DNA of 8,951 nucleotides, from the NCBI GenBank assembly GCA_029052265.1, contig JAIDJJ010000107.1, forward strand, positions 1-8,951, written 5' to 3'. The DNA is from Muribaculaceae bacterium. GTDB lineage: Bacteria; Bacteroidota; Bacteroidia; Bacteroidales; Muribaculaceae. The translations under genes were made by a program, and so were the position numbers. Shown in pieces: positions 1 to 7,343 of this stretch. Each line of letters opens with the position of its first letter. The stretch's first letter is position 1. The notes under the pieces are model-generated. The model was given only the letters and a program-made list of their open reading frames with translations, did not search any database and was not told where the DNA came from.

Positions 1-216
1 AATGAGAAGGCCTGGCGCAAGGCCATGGAGAAGGAGCAGATGGCGTGGACTCAGCTTCATCTTAAAGGACAAGAGCAGGCGGGAAAGGGTGCTAAGGCTT
101 TCTTCATGACGACGATCCCCCGTCTTGTGCTTCTTGATGACAAGGGGAATGTGATCTGTTCCACAAACAGTCCTGACGAGGTGACGGATATGCTCAAACA
201 ACGTCTTGGCGAGTAA
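1..216 (+). CDS. TlpA-like thioredoxin-fold protein, C-terminal fragment (5' end outside window)
   Basis: The reading frame is open from the first base and gives 71 residues before a TAA stop. It matches the last 70 residues of the complete thioredoxin-like protein encoded next. Both share the pattern EKxWRxAMxKExMxWTQL, then an Ile-Pro pair (the cis-proline of the thioredoxin fold, about residue 40 of the fragment), then LxDxxGxxI, SPDE and a final LG. The CGPC-type active site would lie upstream of the window and cannot be checked. The ATG at 25 is internal and not the start. By family the protein is likely an exported thiol-disulfide oxidoreductase of the TlpA/ResA type acting in the cell envelope. 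The next gene begins 21 bp downstream on the same strand, so the two are probably co-transcribed tandem duplicates. The family call is firm; the substrate is unknown. Confidence 0.85.
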   Translation, partial: NEKAWRKAMEKEQMAWTQLHLKGQEQAGKGAKAFFMTTIPRLVLLDDKGNVICSTNSPDEVTDMLKQRLGE

Positions 217-237
217 TTAATAAAAGAAAAGAAGGAA

Positions 238-1404
238 ATGAAAAATTTATTTCTGACAACCTTGCTTCTGTCGGGATCCATGTCGGTTTTCGCTGACGGA
301 GGTTTCACATTGAAAGGAAATGTACCGGGTCTTCCTGCCGGAACCAGGATCTCGCTCGTGTCGGAAGGTGGACGCCGCAGCGTCATAGCCGAGACGGAGG
401 CTGCGGGCGACTCGTTCATTTTGACCGGTAATGTGGGTTCGCCCATGCTGTGCGAACTTCGTTTTGACGATCCTGATCCACAGACAATGGACAAGGGGAT
501 TTCGTTTATGGTGGAAGACACCGACATGTCATTTTCCGCTACCGCTTACAAGGATATGCCCAACGGTTTTTTTGTAGGGACGGGAGGTCTCGACATGATG
601 AAAAACGTGGCGGTGAAGGGGGGAAAGGCACAGGAGGAGTATCAGGAGTATCTTGATACGATGGAGCCTTATGTTCGTGCTTCAAAGGAAGCCCACTACA
701 ATCTTTTCTGGGATGAAGGAAGGGATAAGAGTGATGCGGGACAAAAGAAGTTGCAGGAGGTATATGCCGCCGCGTCACTTGCGGAGAGTTCAGCACGACG
801 GGATTTCATAAAGGCGCATCCCTGTTACAGCATCTCGGGACAGATGCTTGTCCAAGACCTTTCGGAACCATATTCCTTTACCGGAGAAGAGCTGGACGAG
901 TTTGTGCGTCTCACGGAAGGGATGTGGGACAAGTCGCGCCTTGAAAAGGTAAGGGAGGCTATAGAAAAGGGGCGTAAATATCCGCGTCTCGCGGCATATA
1001 CCGACTTTGCTGTTCTTGACACGGAACTGAAGGAATGTAAATTTTCCGATCTCAGGAATGAGGGAAAATACACGTTGGTTGATTTCTGGGCTTCGTGGTG
1101 CGGACCGTGCCGGCAGGCTATCCCGCATGTACGTGAGCTGTATAAAAAGTATACCGGAAAACTTGACGTGCTTTCAGTATCCCTTGACAGCTCCGAGAAA
1201 CCGTGGCGCACGGCGATGGATAAAGAAAAAATGGAATGGACACAGCTTTGGGCAGACAGCGGCAGGGTGGATGCCATAAAGAATCCCTATCAGATAAAAG
1301 GTATCCCTTATCTTCTCCTTGTCGATCCGTCAGGAAGTATCATCTTCACCGGGAGCAGCCCTGACGAGCTTGAAGAAGTGTTGCGCAAGAAATTGGGGTT
1401 TTAA
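238..1404 (+). CDS. Exported TlpA/ResA-like thiol-disulfide oxidoreductase, probable DUF4369-type N-terminal domain
   Basis: This is a 388-residue protein. Residues 1-19 form a signal peptide: Lys near the start, a hydrophobic stretch FLTTLLLSGS, and a likely cleavage site after VFA before DGG. No lipobox cysteine is seen, so it is probably periplasmic rather than a lipoprotein. Residues about 22-115 are beta-rich (FTLKGNVPGLPAGTRISL) and resemble the DUF4369 domain often placed before Bacteroidetes thioredoxins; this is judged by eye. A charged helical linker covers about 130-250. The thioredoxin domain covers about 262-388, with WASWCGPC (cysteines 288 and 291) and cis-proline 357 in GIP. 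By family it would reduce or isomerise disulfides in exported proteins, or support cytochrome c maturation. The partner is unknown. It follows the end of a paralogue by 21 bp. The leader is A-rich with GAAGGA almost touching the ATG, too close for a standard Shine-Dalgarno site. The start is chosen because it yields the signal peptide. Confidence 0.9.
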   Translation: MKNLFLTTLLLSGSMSVFADGGFTLKGNVPGLPAGTRISLVSEGGRRSVIAETEAAGDSFILTGNVGSPMLCELRFDDPDPQTMDKGISFMVEDTDMSFSATAYKDMPNGFFVGTGGLDMMKNVAVKGGKAQEEYQEYLDTMEPYVRASKEAHYNLFWDEGRDKSDAGQKKLQEVYAAASLAESSARRDFIKAHPCYSISGQMLVQDLSEPYSFTGEELDEFVRLTEGMWDKSRLEKVREAIEKGRKYPRLAAYTDFAVLDTELKECKFSDLRNEGKYTLVDFWASWCGPCRQAIPHVRELYKKYTGKLDVLSVSLDSSEKPWRTAMDKEKMEWTQLWADSGRVDAIKNPYQIKGIPYLLLVDPSGSIIFTGSSPDELEEVLRKKLGF

Positions 1405-1542
1405 TAAGAAGAGAAGAATTTTGTAATCGTAAATGATGAATGAAAAATAGTTAGATTATAAACTGGATAAACAGTTATTATTATACGCCATGAAAAATGA
1501 TTCTAAGATGAGTCGTACGTGATTATGTTTTGGTTAATGATG

Positions 1543-1580
1543 AAAAAAATACGGTTTCTGTGAAGAAACCGTATTTTTTT
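1543..1580. terminator. Bidirectional intrinsic terminator between convergent units
   Basis: A perfect 17-bp stem (1543-1559 paired with 1564-1580) closes a four-base loop, GTGA, which reads as a GNRA tetraloop in + strand RNA. Seven A residues open the stem and seven T residues close it, so RNA from either strand ends its hairpin in a U run. It lies 138 bp after the thioredoxin gene stop and 7 bp beyond the guaA stop on the opposite strand. It therefore suits termination of both converging units and most directly serves guaA. The 138 bp between the thioredoxin stop and the stem is AT-rich and shows no gene I can support. Confidence 0.88.
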
Positions 1581-1587
1581 CTGTTTA

Positions 1588-3114
1588 TTACTCCCACTCG
1601 ATTGTTGCCGGCGGTTTTGAGGAGATGTCGTAGACAACGCGGTTCACGCCACGGACCTTGTTGATGATCTCGTTGCTGATGTTGGCGAGGAATTCGTAGG
1701 GGAGATGTACCCAGTCGGCGGTCATGCCGTCTGTGGAGATTACGGCACGGAGTGCCACACAGCTCTCATAGGTTCTTTCGTCGCCCATCACACCTACACT
1801 CTGTACTGGAAGAAGCATCACTCCCGCCTGCCATACGCTGTCGTAAAGTCCGGCGTTGCGGAGACCGTTGATGAAGATGGAGTCTGCCTCCTGAAGCACC
1901 CGTACTTTCTCGGGAGTGACCTCTCCGAGGATACGTATGCCGAGACCGGGACCGGGGAAGGGATGCCTTCCAAGGAGACGCTGGTCCATGTCCATAGCCT
2001 TTCCGACACGGCGAACCTCATCCTTGAAGAGGAGACGGAGCGGCTCAACAATCTTGAGATTCATCTCTTTCGGAAGTCCGCCCACATTATGGTGGCTCTT
2101 GATTGTTGCGGAAGGTCCTTTCACGGAGCAGCTTTCAATCACGTCGGGATAGATGGTGCCCTGTGCGAGCCATTTCGCATTCTCTATTTTTTTAGCTTCG
2201 GCATTAAAGACCTCAACGAAGTCTTTGCCGATTATTTTGCGTTTCTGTTCCGGATCAGTCACACCTTTGAGATCGTTGTAGAAACGCTCGCTGGCATCTA
2301 CTCCGATCACGTTAAGCCCCATATGCTTGTAGGAGTCAAGCACTTCTTCAAACTCATTTTTGCGGAGAAGTCCGTTGTTGACGAAGATGCAAGTGAGATG
2401 ATCGCCTATCGCTTTGTGGAGCAGCATGGCAGCCACGGAAGAATCGACACCTCCGGAAAGTCCGAGAATCACTCGGTCGTCGCCTAATTTCTCTTTAAGC
2501 TCCGCTACTGTGGTCTCGATGAAAGAATCAGGACTCCAGGTGCCTGAACATCCGCAGATGCCAAGCACGAAGTTGGCGAGAATCTGGGTGCCGTCGGTGG
2601 AATGGTAAACCTCCGGATGAAACTGAATGCCCCAGGTCTGTTCCCCTTCGACATGATAAGCGGCGGCTTTCACATTCTCGGTGGAGCCAATGACATGGTA
2701 GTTTTCCGGCAGGCGGGTTATGGTGTCGCCATGCGACATCCATACCTGAGTGGGAGAGGGGACGTTGAGCATAAGTGGATCAAGCTGATCGACCACTTTC
2801 AGCATTGCTCGTCCGTATTCACGGCTTGGGGCACCCTCGACTTCCCCGCCAAACTCGGCAGCGAGAAGCTGGGCTCCGTAGCAGACACCGAGCAGGGGGA
2901 GTTTGCCCTTGAAGGAGCTTAGGTCCGGCTTGGGGGCGTCGGCATCGCGGACGGAAGAGGGGGATCCGGATAGGATGACGCCCTTTATGTCGGCGTCAAT
3001 CTCCGGAATCTTGTTGAAAGGATGGATCTCGCAATACACGTTCAGTTCGCGCACACGGCGTGCGATAAGCTGGGTATATTGTGAACCGAAATCCAGAATC
3101 AATATCTTTTCCAT
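1588..3114 (-). CDS. guaA: GMP synthase (glutamine-hydrolysing)
   Basis: GuaA converts XMP, ATP and glutamine to GMP, the last step of the guanine branch, in the cytoplasm. The protein is 508 residues, a normal length. The class I glutamine amidotransferase domain (about 1-190) begins ILILDFGSQYTQLIARR and has the nucleophile Cys78 in GVCYG and the partner residues His166 and Glu168 in QFHPE. The ATP-pyrophosphatase domain (about 200-380) carries the P-loop SGGVDSS at 220-226. The C-terminal dimerisation domain contains GRHPFPGPGLGIR (381-393) and ends in PPATIEWE. All key residues are present. It is the last gene of the purine cluster, 80 bp after guaB, which supplies its substrate XMP. That gap is almost filled by a palindromic repeat whose edge lies 18-23 bp from the ATG. 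The terminator follows 7 bp after the stop. Confidence 0.98.
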   Translation of the reverse strand: MEKILILDFGSQYTQLIARRVRELNVYCEIHPFNKIPEIDADIKGVILSGSPSSVRDADAPKPDLSSFKGKLPLLGVCYGAQLLAAEFGGEVEGAPSREYGRAMLKVVDQLDPLMLNVPSPTQVWMSHGDTITRLPENYHVIGSTENVKAAAYHVEGEQTWGIQFHPEVYHSTDGTQILANFVLGICGCSGTWSPDSFIETTVAELKEKLGDDRVILGLSGGVDSSVAAMLLHKAIGDHLTCIFVNNGLLRKNEFEEVLDSYKHMGLNVIGVDASERFYNDLKGVTDPEQKRKIIGKDFVEVFNAEAKKIENAKWLAQGTIYPDVIESCSVKGPSATIKSHHNVGGLPKEMNLKIVEPLRLLFKDEVRRVGKAMDMDQRLLGRHPFPGPGLGIRILGEVTPEKVRVLQEADSIFINGLRNAGLYDSVWQAGVMLLPVQSVGVMGDERTYESCVALRAVISTDGMTADWVHLPYEFLANISNEIINKVRGVNRVVYDISSKPPATIEWE

Positions 3115-3132
3115 TAGTTGGGAGTTTTGGGC

Positions 3133-3180
3133 TTTGAGATTAATCCCGGTTAATCATGGTTAATCAGGATTAATCTCAAA
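3133..3180. repeat. Decamer palindrome array 1 (4 units), near-perfect 48-nt inverted repeat
   Basis: Four 10-bp units start at 3138, 3148, 3158 and 3168. Each has an 8-bp core, GATTAATC or GGTTAATC, plus a 2-bp spacer (CC, AT, AG, TC). The core GATTAATC is its own reverse complement. The outer units extend into inverted ends, TTTGAGATTAATC at 3133-3145 and GATTAATCTCAAA at 3168-3180. Folded about its centre (CATG at 3155-3158), the block pairs at every position except one C-A mismatch and two G-T wobbles. A further GAGT/ACTC pair could extend the stem beyond a 7-nt bulge. It begins 14 bp after the guaB stop and ends 18 bp before the guaA start. There is no U run after the stem, so it is not a standard intrinsic terminator. 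It could act in RNA stability or processing, bind a protein, or be a dispersed repeat. Confidence 0.9.
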
Positions 3181-3194
3181 ACTCGAATTATTTA

Positions 3195-4667
3195 TTACTC
3201 GGCTCGTGAATAGTTGGGAGCCTCTTTGGTTATTGTCACATCGTGAGGATGATTCTCGATAACTCCGGCGGATGTGATGCGCACGAAGCGGGCATTGTGG
3301 AGAGCCTCAATGTCTTTTGCACCGCAGTATCCCATGCCTGAGCGGAGTCCGCCAAGGAGCTGATAGATGGTTTCTGCGAGAGTGCCTTTATAAGGCACAC
3401 GAGCCACGATGCCTTCCGGCACGAATTTGCTTGAATCGCATGTTGCGCTCTGGAAGTAGCGGTCTTTTGAACCTGCCTGCATAGCCTCGATAGACCCCAT
3501 GCCCCGGTATGCCTTGAACTTACGTCCGTTGTAGATGATTGTCTCACCGGGAGATTCCTCTGTGCCTGCGAGCATTGATCCCATCATCACACAGTCTGCA
3601 CCGGCTGCGATAGCTTTTACAACGTCGCCTGAATAGCGGAGACCACCGTCGCCGATAACAGGCACACCATGTTTGGAGGCAACTTTGGCACAGTTGAATA
3701 TTGCGCTGAGCTGGGGCACACCCACACCGGCAACGATACGGGTGGTGCATATTGAGCCGGGACCGATACCTACCTTGATGCCGTCTGCACCGTTGGCGAT
3801 TAGGTATTCGGCAGCCTCGGCAGTGGCGATATTACCTACAAGTACGTCAATTTCCGGGAAATTCTTCTTCACAGCCTTAAGTGTGTTTACCACATTTGCA
3901 GAATGACCGTGAGCGGTGTCAATTACCACCGCGTCAACTCCGGCATGAACGAGAGCTTCAACTCGCTTGAGCGTGTCGCTTGTCACACCTACGCCACCTG
4001 CCACGCGGAGACGTCCCTTGCTGTCTTTGCAGGCATTGGGATAGTCCTGGATCTTGGTGATGTCGCGGTAGGTGATAAGCCCCACGAGCTTATTGTCGGC
4101 ATCCACTACGGGGAGCTTCTCGATCTTATGACGGAGAAGGATCTGAGATGCCTCGGCAAGATCAGGATTAGTGGTTGTGACAATATTCTCTTTTGTCATT
4201 ACTTCCTTGATCTGGAGAGATTCATCGGTCTGGAACCGTAGATCGCGGTTGGTTACGATACCTACGAGTTTTCCTTCTTCGTCAACCACAGGTATACCGC
4301 CGATGTGGTTCTCATGCATCATGCGCTGTGCATCGCCAACGGTTTGCTCCGGAGTGATGGTTACAGGGTCGAAAATCATACCGCTTTCAGCACGTTTCAC
4401 CTTTCTTACCTGTGCCGCCTGCATTTCAATCGGCATATTTTTGTGGATAACACCGATACCACCCTGACGGGCAATGGCAATAGCCATCGCAGCTTCGGTG
4501 ACGGTGTCCATTGCAGCAGATACAATGGGTATGTTGAGAGTGATGTTGCGTGAGAACCGAGTCTTCACCTCCACCATGTTGGGTATGACCTCTGAGTATG
4601 CGGGAATCAGGAGGACGTCGTCAAACGTCATGCCTTCCTCATTTACTTTTTCAGTTAAAAATGACAT
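3195..4667 (-). CDS. guaB: Inosine-5'-monophosphate dehydrogenase (IMPDH)
   Basis: GuaB oxidises IMP to XMP with NAD+, the committed step towards GMP. The protein has 490 residues, normal for a bacterial IMPDH. The (beta/alpha)8 barrel opens with MTFDDVLLIP (13-22) and is interrupted by two CBS domains at about 94-210. The CBS pair is seen in repeated patterns such as GGIPVVDEEGKLVGIVTNRD and LPVVDADNKLVGLITYRD. The active-site loop GIGPGSICTTR places the catalytic cysteine at residue 307. Asp250 lies in VIDTAHGHS. The mobile flap has the Arg403-Tyr404 pair in KDRYFQ. Nothing is missing. It sits 47 bp after purA and 80 bp before guaA, so enzymes of both branches from IMP adjoin. CBS domains in this family commonly bind adenine or guanine nucleotides and adjust activity, which suggests allosteric control. 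The start is supported by N-terminal spacing to the MTFDDVLL motif. Confidence 0.98.
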   Translation of the reverse strand: MSFLTEKVNEEGMTFDDVLLIPAYSEVIPNMVEVKTRFSRNITLNIPIVSAAMDTVTEAAMAIAIARQGGIGVIHKNMPIEMQAAQVRKVKRAESGMIFDPVTITPEQTVGDAQRMMHENHIGGIPVVDEEGKLVGIVTNRDLRFQTDESLQIKEVMTKENIVTTTNPDLAEASQILLRHKIEKLPVVDADNKLVGLITYRDITKIQDYPNACKDSKGRLRVAGGVGVTSDTLKRVEALVHAGVDAVVIDTAHGHSANVVNTLKAVKKNFPEIDVLVGNIATAEAAEYLIANGADGIKVGIGPGSICTTRIVAGVGVPQLSAIFNCAKVASKHGVPVIGDGGLRYSGDVVKAIAAGADCVMMGSMLAGTEESPGETIIYNGRKFKAYRGMGSIEAMQAGSKDRYFQSATCDSSKFVPEGIVARVPYKGTLAETIYQLLGGLRSGMGYCGAKDIEALHNARFVRITSAGVIENHPHDVTITKEAPNYSRAE

Positions 4668-4676
4668 GCTTTGTTC

Positions 4677-4708
4677 AATTATTAATTAGTAATTATTAAT
4701 TAGTAATT
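4677..4708. repeat. AT-rich 14-bp direct tandem repeat in the purA/guaB gap
   Basis: The unit AATTATTAATTAGT occurs twice without a break (4677-4690 and 4691-4704) and is followed by a third partial copy, AATT. It takes up most of the 47-bp gap and ends 9 bp before the guaB start. It is unrelated in sequence and period to the GATTAATC arrays in the other gaps. High AT content would suit promoter melting or an unstructured leader ahead of guaB. I find no match to the Bacteroidetes -7 element (TAnnTTTG) there, so a promoter is possible but not supported. Confidence 0.8.
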
Positions 4709-4714
4709 GGAGTT

Positions 4715-6007
4715 TCAGAAATTTCTGAGTTTTTCTGAAACTATGATGGTCTGAGTGCGGTCAGGACCAACGGAGATCACGCCGACAGGCACTTCGGTAA
4801 GTTCCTCGATTTTCTTCACGTATGCTTTTGCTGCCTCGGGAAGTTCGTCGTAACTGCGGATTCCTGTGATGTCGTCTTTCCATCCCTCCATCTCGATAAA
4901 GACAGGCTTGCAGCGGGCAAGCTTGGAGATAGTGGAAGGTGGGGTGTCGATGATTTTGCCGTCAAGTTCGTAGTGTGTGCAGATTTTGACTTTGTCAAGA
5001 CCTGAGAGGACGTCGAAGAGCATGAGTGCCCAGTTGTCGATACCGGCGAGACGGCTTGTGTAGCGAGCCACAACGGCATCAAACCAGCCCACACGGCGAG
5101 GACGTCCTGTAACGGTGCCGTATTCGTGTCCGCGTTCGCGGATTTCGTGTGCTATCTCGTCGTGAAGTTCTGTTGGGAACGGACCTTCACCGACGCGTGT
5201 GCAGTAAGCTTTTGCCACTCCGAGCACATTGTCGATCCATTTCGGGGATATGCCCGCCCCTACAGGCACACTTGCGGAAGAAGGTGTGGAAGATGTGACA
5301 AAAGGATAAGTGCCGTGGTCGATGCACAGCATCATTCCCTGTGCCCCTTCGAAAAGGATCTTCTTGTCGCTTCTCAAAGCCTTGTTGATGAGGTCGGAAG
5401 TGTCGACGATACGTGGACCGAGAATCTTGGCGATTTCCATGTAGCGGTCGTAAACCTCCCGGAAGTCGTATGTCGGGAGACCGAGCATCTTTAGCTCCAT
5501 GTTTTTCTCCTCAAGTGCGGCTTGCAGACGCTCTGCAAAGTATTCCGGTTCGAGAAGGTCGCCCATACGGAGTCCCACGCGGCTGTACTTGTCGCTGTAG
5601 GCAGGTCCGATCCCTTTCTTGGTGGTGCCGATAAGCTTGCCACCCTTTAATCCTTCATATGCACCGTCGAGGGCTGAATGCCAAGGCATCACCATCGCCG
5701 CCCTGTCGGATATGAAGAGCTGATAGTCGTTGATTCCTTGGTCATGGAGCTTCTGCAGCTCCACGAGAACAGATTCGGGGTTCACAACCATGCCGTTGCC
5801 CATGACATTGACAGTCGCAGGGTTGAAGATGCCTGAAGGGATGCTCTGCAGGGAATATTTGTGTCCGTTGAACATCACGCTGTGACCGGCGTTGTTGCCG
5901 CCTTGATAACGCACCACCATATCGGCGCGGCATGCGAAATAGTCGGTAATCTTACCTTTACCTTCATCGCCCCACTGAGAGCCGATGACAACCAATCTTT
6001 CCGACAT
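4715..6007 (-). CDS. purA: Adenylosuccinate synthetase
   Basis: PurA joins aspartate to IMP using GTP and forms adenylosuccinate, the first step of the AMP branch. The protein is 430 residues, normal for the family. The N-terminal P-loop-like sequence GSQWGDEGKGK holds the catalytic Asp14, and NNAGH holds His42; both match the known catalytic pair. The signature GTTKKGIGP is at 127-135, EGAQG at 220-224, DHGTYPFVTSS at 230-240, and the TGRPRRVGW segment at 300-308. Its start codon overlaps the purB stop by one base (TAATG on the coding strand), so translation of the two is probably coupled. PurB then cleaves the adenylosuccinate that PurA makes, so the coupling is metabolically sensible. Confidence 0.98.
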   Translation of the reverse strand: MSERLVVIGSQWGDEGKGKITDYFACRADMVVRYQGGNNAGHSVMFNGHKYSLQSIPSGIFNPATVNVMGNGMVVNPESVLVELQKLHDQGINDYQLFISDRAAMVMPWHSALDGAYEGLKGGKLIGTTKKGIGPAYSDKYSRVGLRMGDLLEPEYFAERLQAALEEKNMELKMLGLPTYDFREVYDRYMEIAKILGPRIVDTSDLINKALRSDKKILFEGAQGMMLCIDHGTYPFVTSSTPSSASVPVGAGISPKWIDNVLGVAKAYCTRVGEGPFPTELHDEIAHEIRERGHEYGTVTGRPRRVGWFDAVVARYTSRLAGIDNWALMLFDVLSGLDKVKICTHYELDGKIIDTPPSTISKLARCKPVFIEMEGWKDDITGIRSYDELPEAAKAYVKKIEELTEVPVGVISVGPDRTQTIIVSEKLRNF

Positions 6008-7305
6008 TATTCTTCTAATTTATTGCGTTTGTAAATGTGATCGATATTCTTGAAATAGTATTCAAGAGTGAAACAGTTGTCAAGTTCTTCCTCTGTCAGG
6101 GCTCCCATCACGGTGGGATCCTGTTTCAGTAGATCTTGATAAGACGAACCTGTAGCCATTGCTTTCATAGCTATCGGCTGCACGGTGTCGTAAGCTTTTT
6201 CACGAACGAACCCTTTGTCGATAAGGGCATTCATGACACGCTGGGCAAAGATGACACCGTTGGTACGGTAGATGTTTGCTTTCATCTGGTCTTCAAACAC
6301 CACGAGGTTTTCGAGGATTCCCTTCATGCGGTTGAGCATGTAGTCGAGAAGGATAGTGGCGTCGGGCATGATGATGCGCTCAGTGGCGGAGTGTGAGATG
6401 TCGCGTTCATGCCAGAGAGCCACATTTTCGTAAGCTGTAGCCATGTATCCGCGGAGCACACGGGCGCATCCGCAGATATTTTCGCTGCTGACCGGATTAC
6501 GCTTGTGAGGCATTGCAGAAGACCCCTTCTGTCCTTTGCCGAATGCTTCTTCCACCTCGTGCACCTCAGTGCGCTGGAGGTTGCGGATTTCAAGAGCCAT
6601 CTGTTCGAGGCTTGCCCCGATGAGAGCGAGTGTTGCCATATAATATGCATGGCGGTCACGCTGTATCACCTGTGTGCTGATGTCAGAGCTATCGATGCCG
6701 AGCTTCTCACATACATAATCCTGTACAAAAGGAGGGATGTTGGCGAAGTTGCCGACTGCACCGCTGATTTTGCCGACTTCCACACCTTTGGCGGCAGCCT
6801 TGAAGCGCTCGAGGTTGCGACGCATTTCAGCCAGCCAGAGCACCCATTTCAACCCGAATGATGTGATGTCGGCATGGATGCCGTGGGTTCTGCCGATGCA
6901 TGGAAGCTTCTTGAAGCGGATTGCCTGATTCTTGAGCATTTCGATAAATTCCTCAATGTCTTTGAGGAGGATTTCGTCTGCCTGTTTGAAGAGGTAGCCG
7001 TTAGCGGTGTCTACAACATCGGTAGAGGTCAGTCCGTAGTGCACCCACTTGCGCTCTTCGCCGAGAGATTCGCTTACTGTGCGTGTGAACGCTACAATGT
7101 CGTGGCGTGTCTGGAGCTCGATCTCTTTAATCCGGTCGATGTTGAAAGTGGCGTTGGCGTTGAGTTTCTCAACATCTTCAGCGGGTACCACCCCGAGTTC
7201 TCTCCATGCTTCTGCTGCAAGGAGCTCTACTTTGAGATATGCACGGAATTTGTTCTCTTCCGTCCAGACCTCTCTCATTATATCTCTTCCGTATCTTTCG
7301 ATCAT
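6007..7305 (-). CDS. purB: Adenylosuccinate lyase
   Basis: PurB releases fumarate twice in purine synthesis: from SAICAR to give AICAR, and from adenylosuccinate to give AMP. The protein is 432 residues, the short form as in Bacillus, and its N-terminus MIERYGRDIMREVWTEENKF is typical of that form. The fumarase/aspartase superfamily signature GSSAMPHKRNP is at 261-271 and carries the mobile-loop serine. Histidines 68 (RHD), 89 (VHYGLTSTD) and 141 (GRTHG) fall at the positions known to be catalytic in the Bacillus enzyme. The gene follows folD by 125 bp and overlaps purA by one base. The leader just before the ATG includes a run of A residues on the coding strand; beyond it lie a G-quadruplex motif (on the opposite, template strand) and a decamer repeat array. 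Confidence 0.98.
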   Translation of the reverse strand: MIERYGRDIMREVWTEENKFRAYLKVELLAAEAWRELGVVPAEDVEKLNANATFNIDRIKEIELQTRHDIVAFTRTVSESLGEERKWVHYGLTSTDVVDTANGYLFKQADEILLKDIEEFIEMLKNQAIRFKKLPCIGRTHGIHADITSFGLKWVLWLAEMRRNLERFKAAAKGVEVGKISGAVGNFANIPPFVQDYVCEKLGIDSSDISTQVIQRDRHAYYMATLALIGASLEQMALEIRNLQRTEVHEVEEAFGKGQKGSSAMPHKRNPVSSENICGCARVLRGYMATAYENVALWHERDISHSATERIIMPDATILLDYMLNRMKGILENLVVFEDQMKANIYRTNGVIFAQRVMNALIDKGFVREKAYDTVQPIAMKAMATGSSYQDLLKQDPTVMGALTEEELDNCFTLEYYFKNIDHIYKRNKLEE

Positions 7306-7321
7306 GATTTTTTTGAGTTTA

Positions 7322-7343
7322 GGGATTTGGGTTTAGGGTTGGG
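7322..7343 (+). other. Putative G-quadruplex motif in the purB leader
   Basis: Four GGG runs start at 7322, 7329, 7336 and 7341, separated by loops of 4, 4 and 2 nt. This meets the usual G3N1-7 definition. Three of the runs have a 7-bp rhythm (TTTAGGG, ATTTGGG, TTTAGGG) that resembles a telomeric repeat by chance. The G-rich strand is the + strand, which is the template for purB, so the mRNA carries the C-rich complement. The motif lies 17-38 bp upstream of the purB ATG and touches the first degenerate unit of the neighbouring decamer array. Folding in the cell is inferred, not shown. Confidence 0.6.

Noticed and set aside
1461..1476. Small inverted repeat AACTG/CAGTT after the thioredoxin gene
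   Set aside because: A 5-bp stem in AT-rich DNA is expected by chance and no U run follows it.
1490..1522. Ten-residue ORF after the thioredoxin gene
   Set aside because: It is too short, has no recognisable leader-peptide features, and no downstream gene on that strand before the terminator.
1705..2487. 260-codon open frame on the + strand
   Set aside because: It lies wholly antisense inside guaA, whose motifs are all intact; its translation shows no recognisable domain.
3115..3194. Guanine or similar purine riboswitch ahead of guaA
   Set aside because: The gap is too short for an aptamer plus expression platform and is a simple palindrome without the conserved three-way-junction loops.
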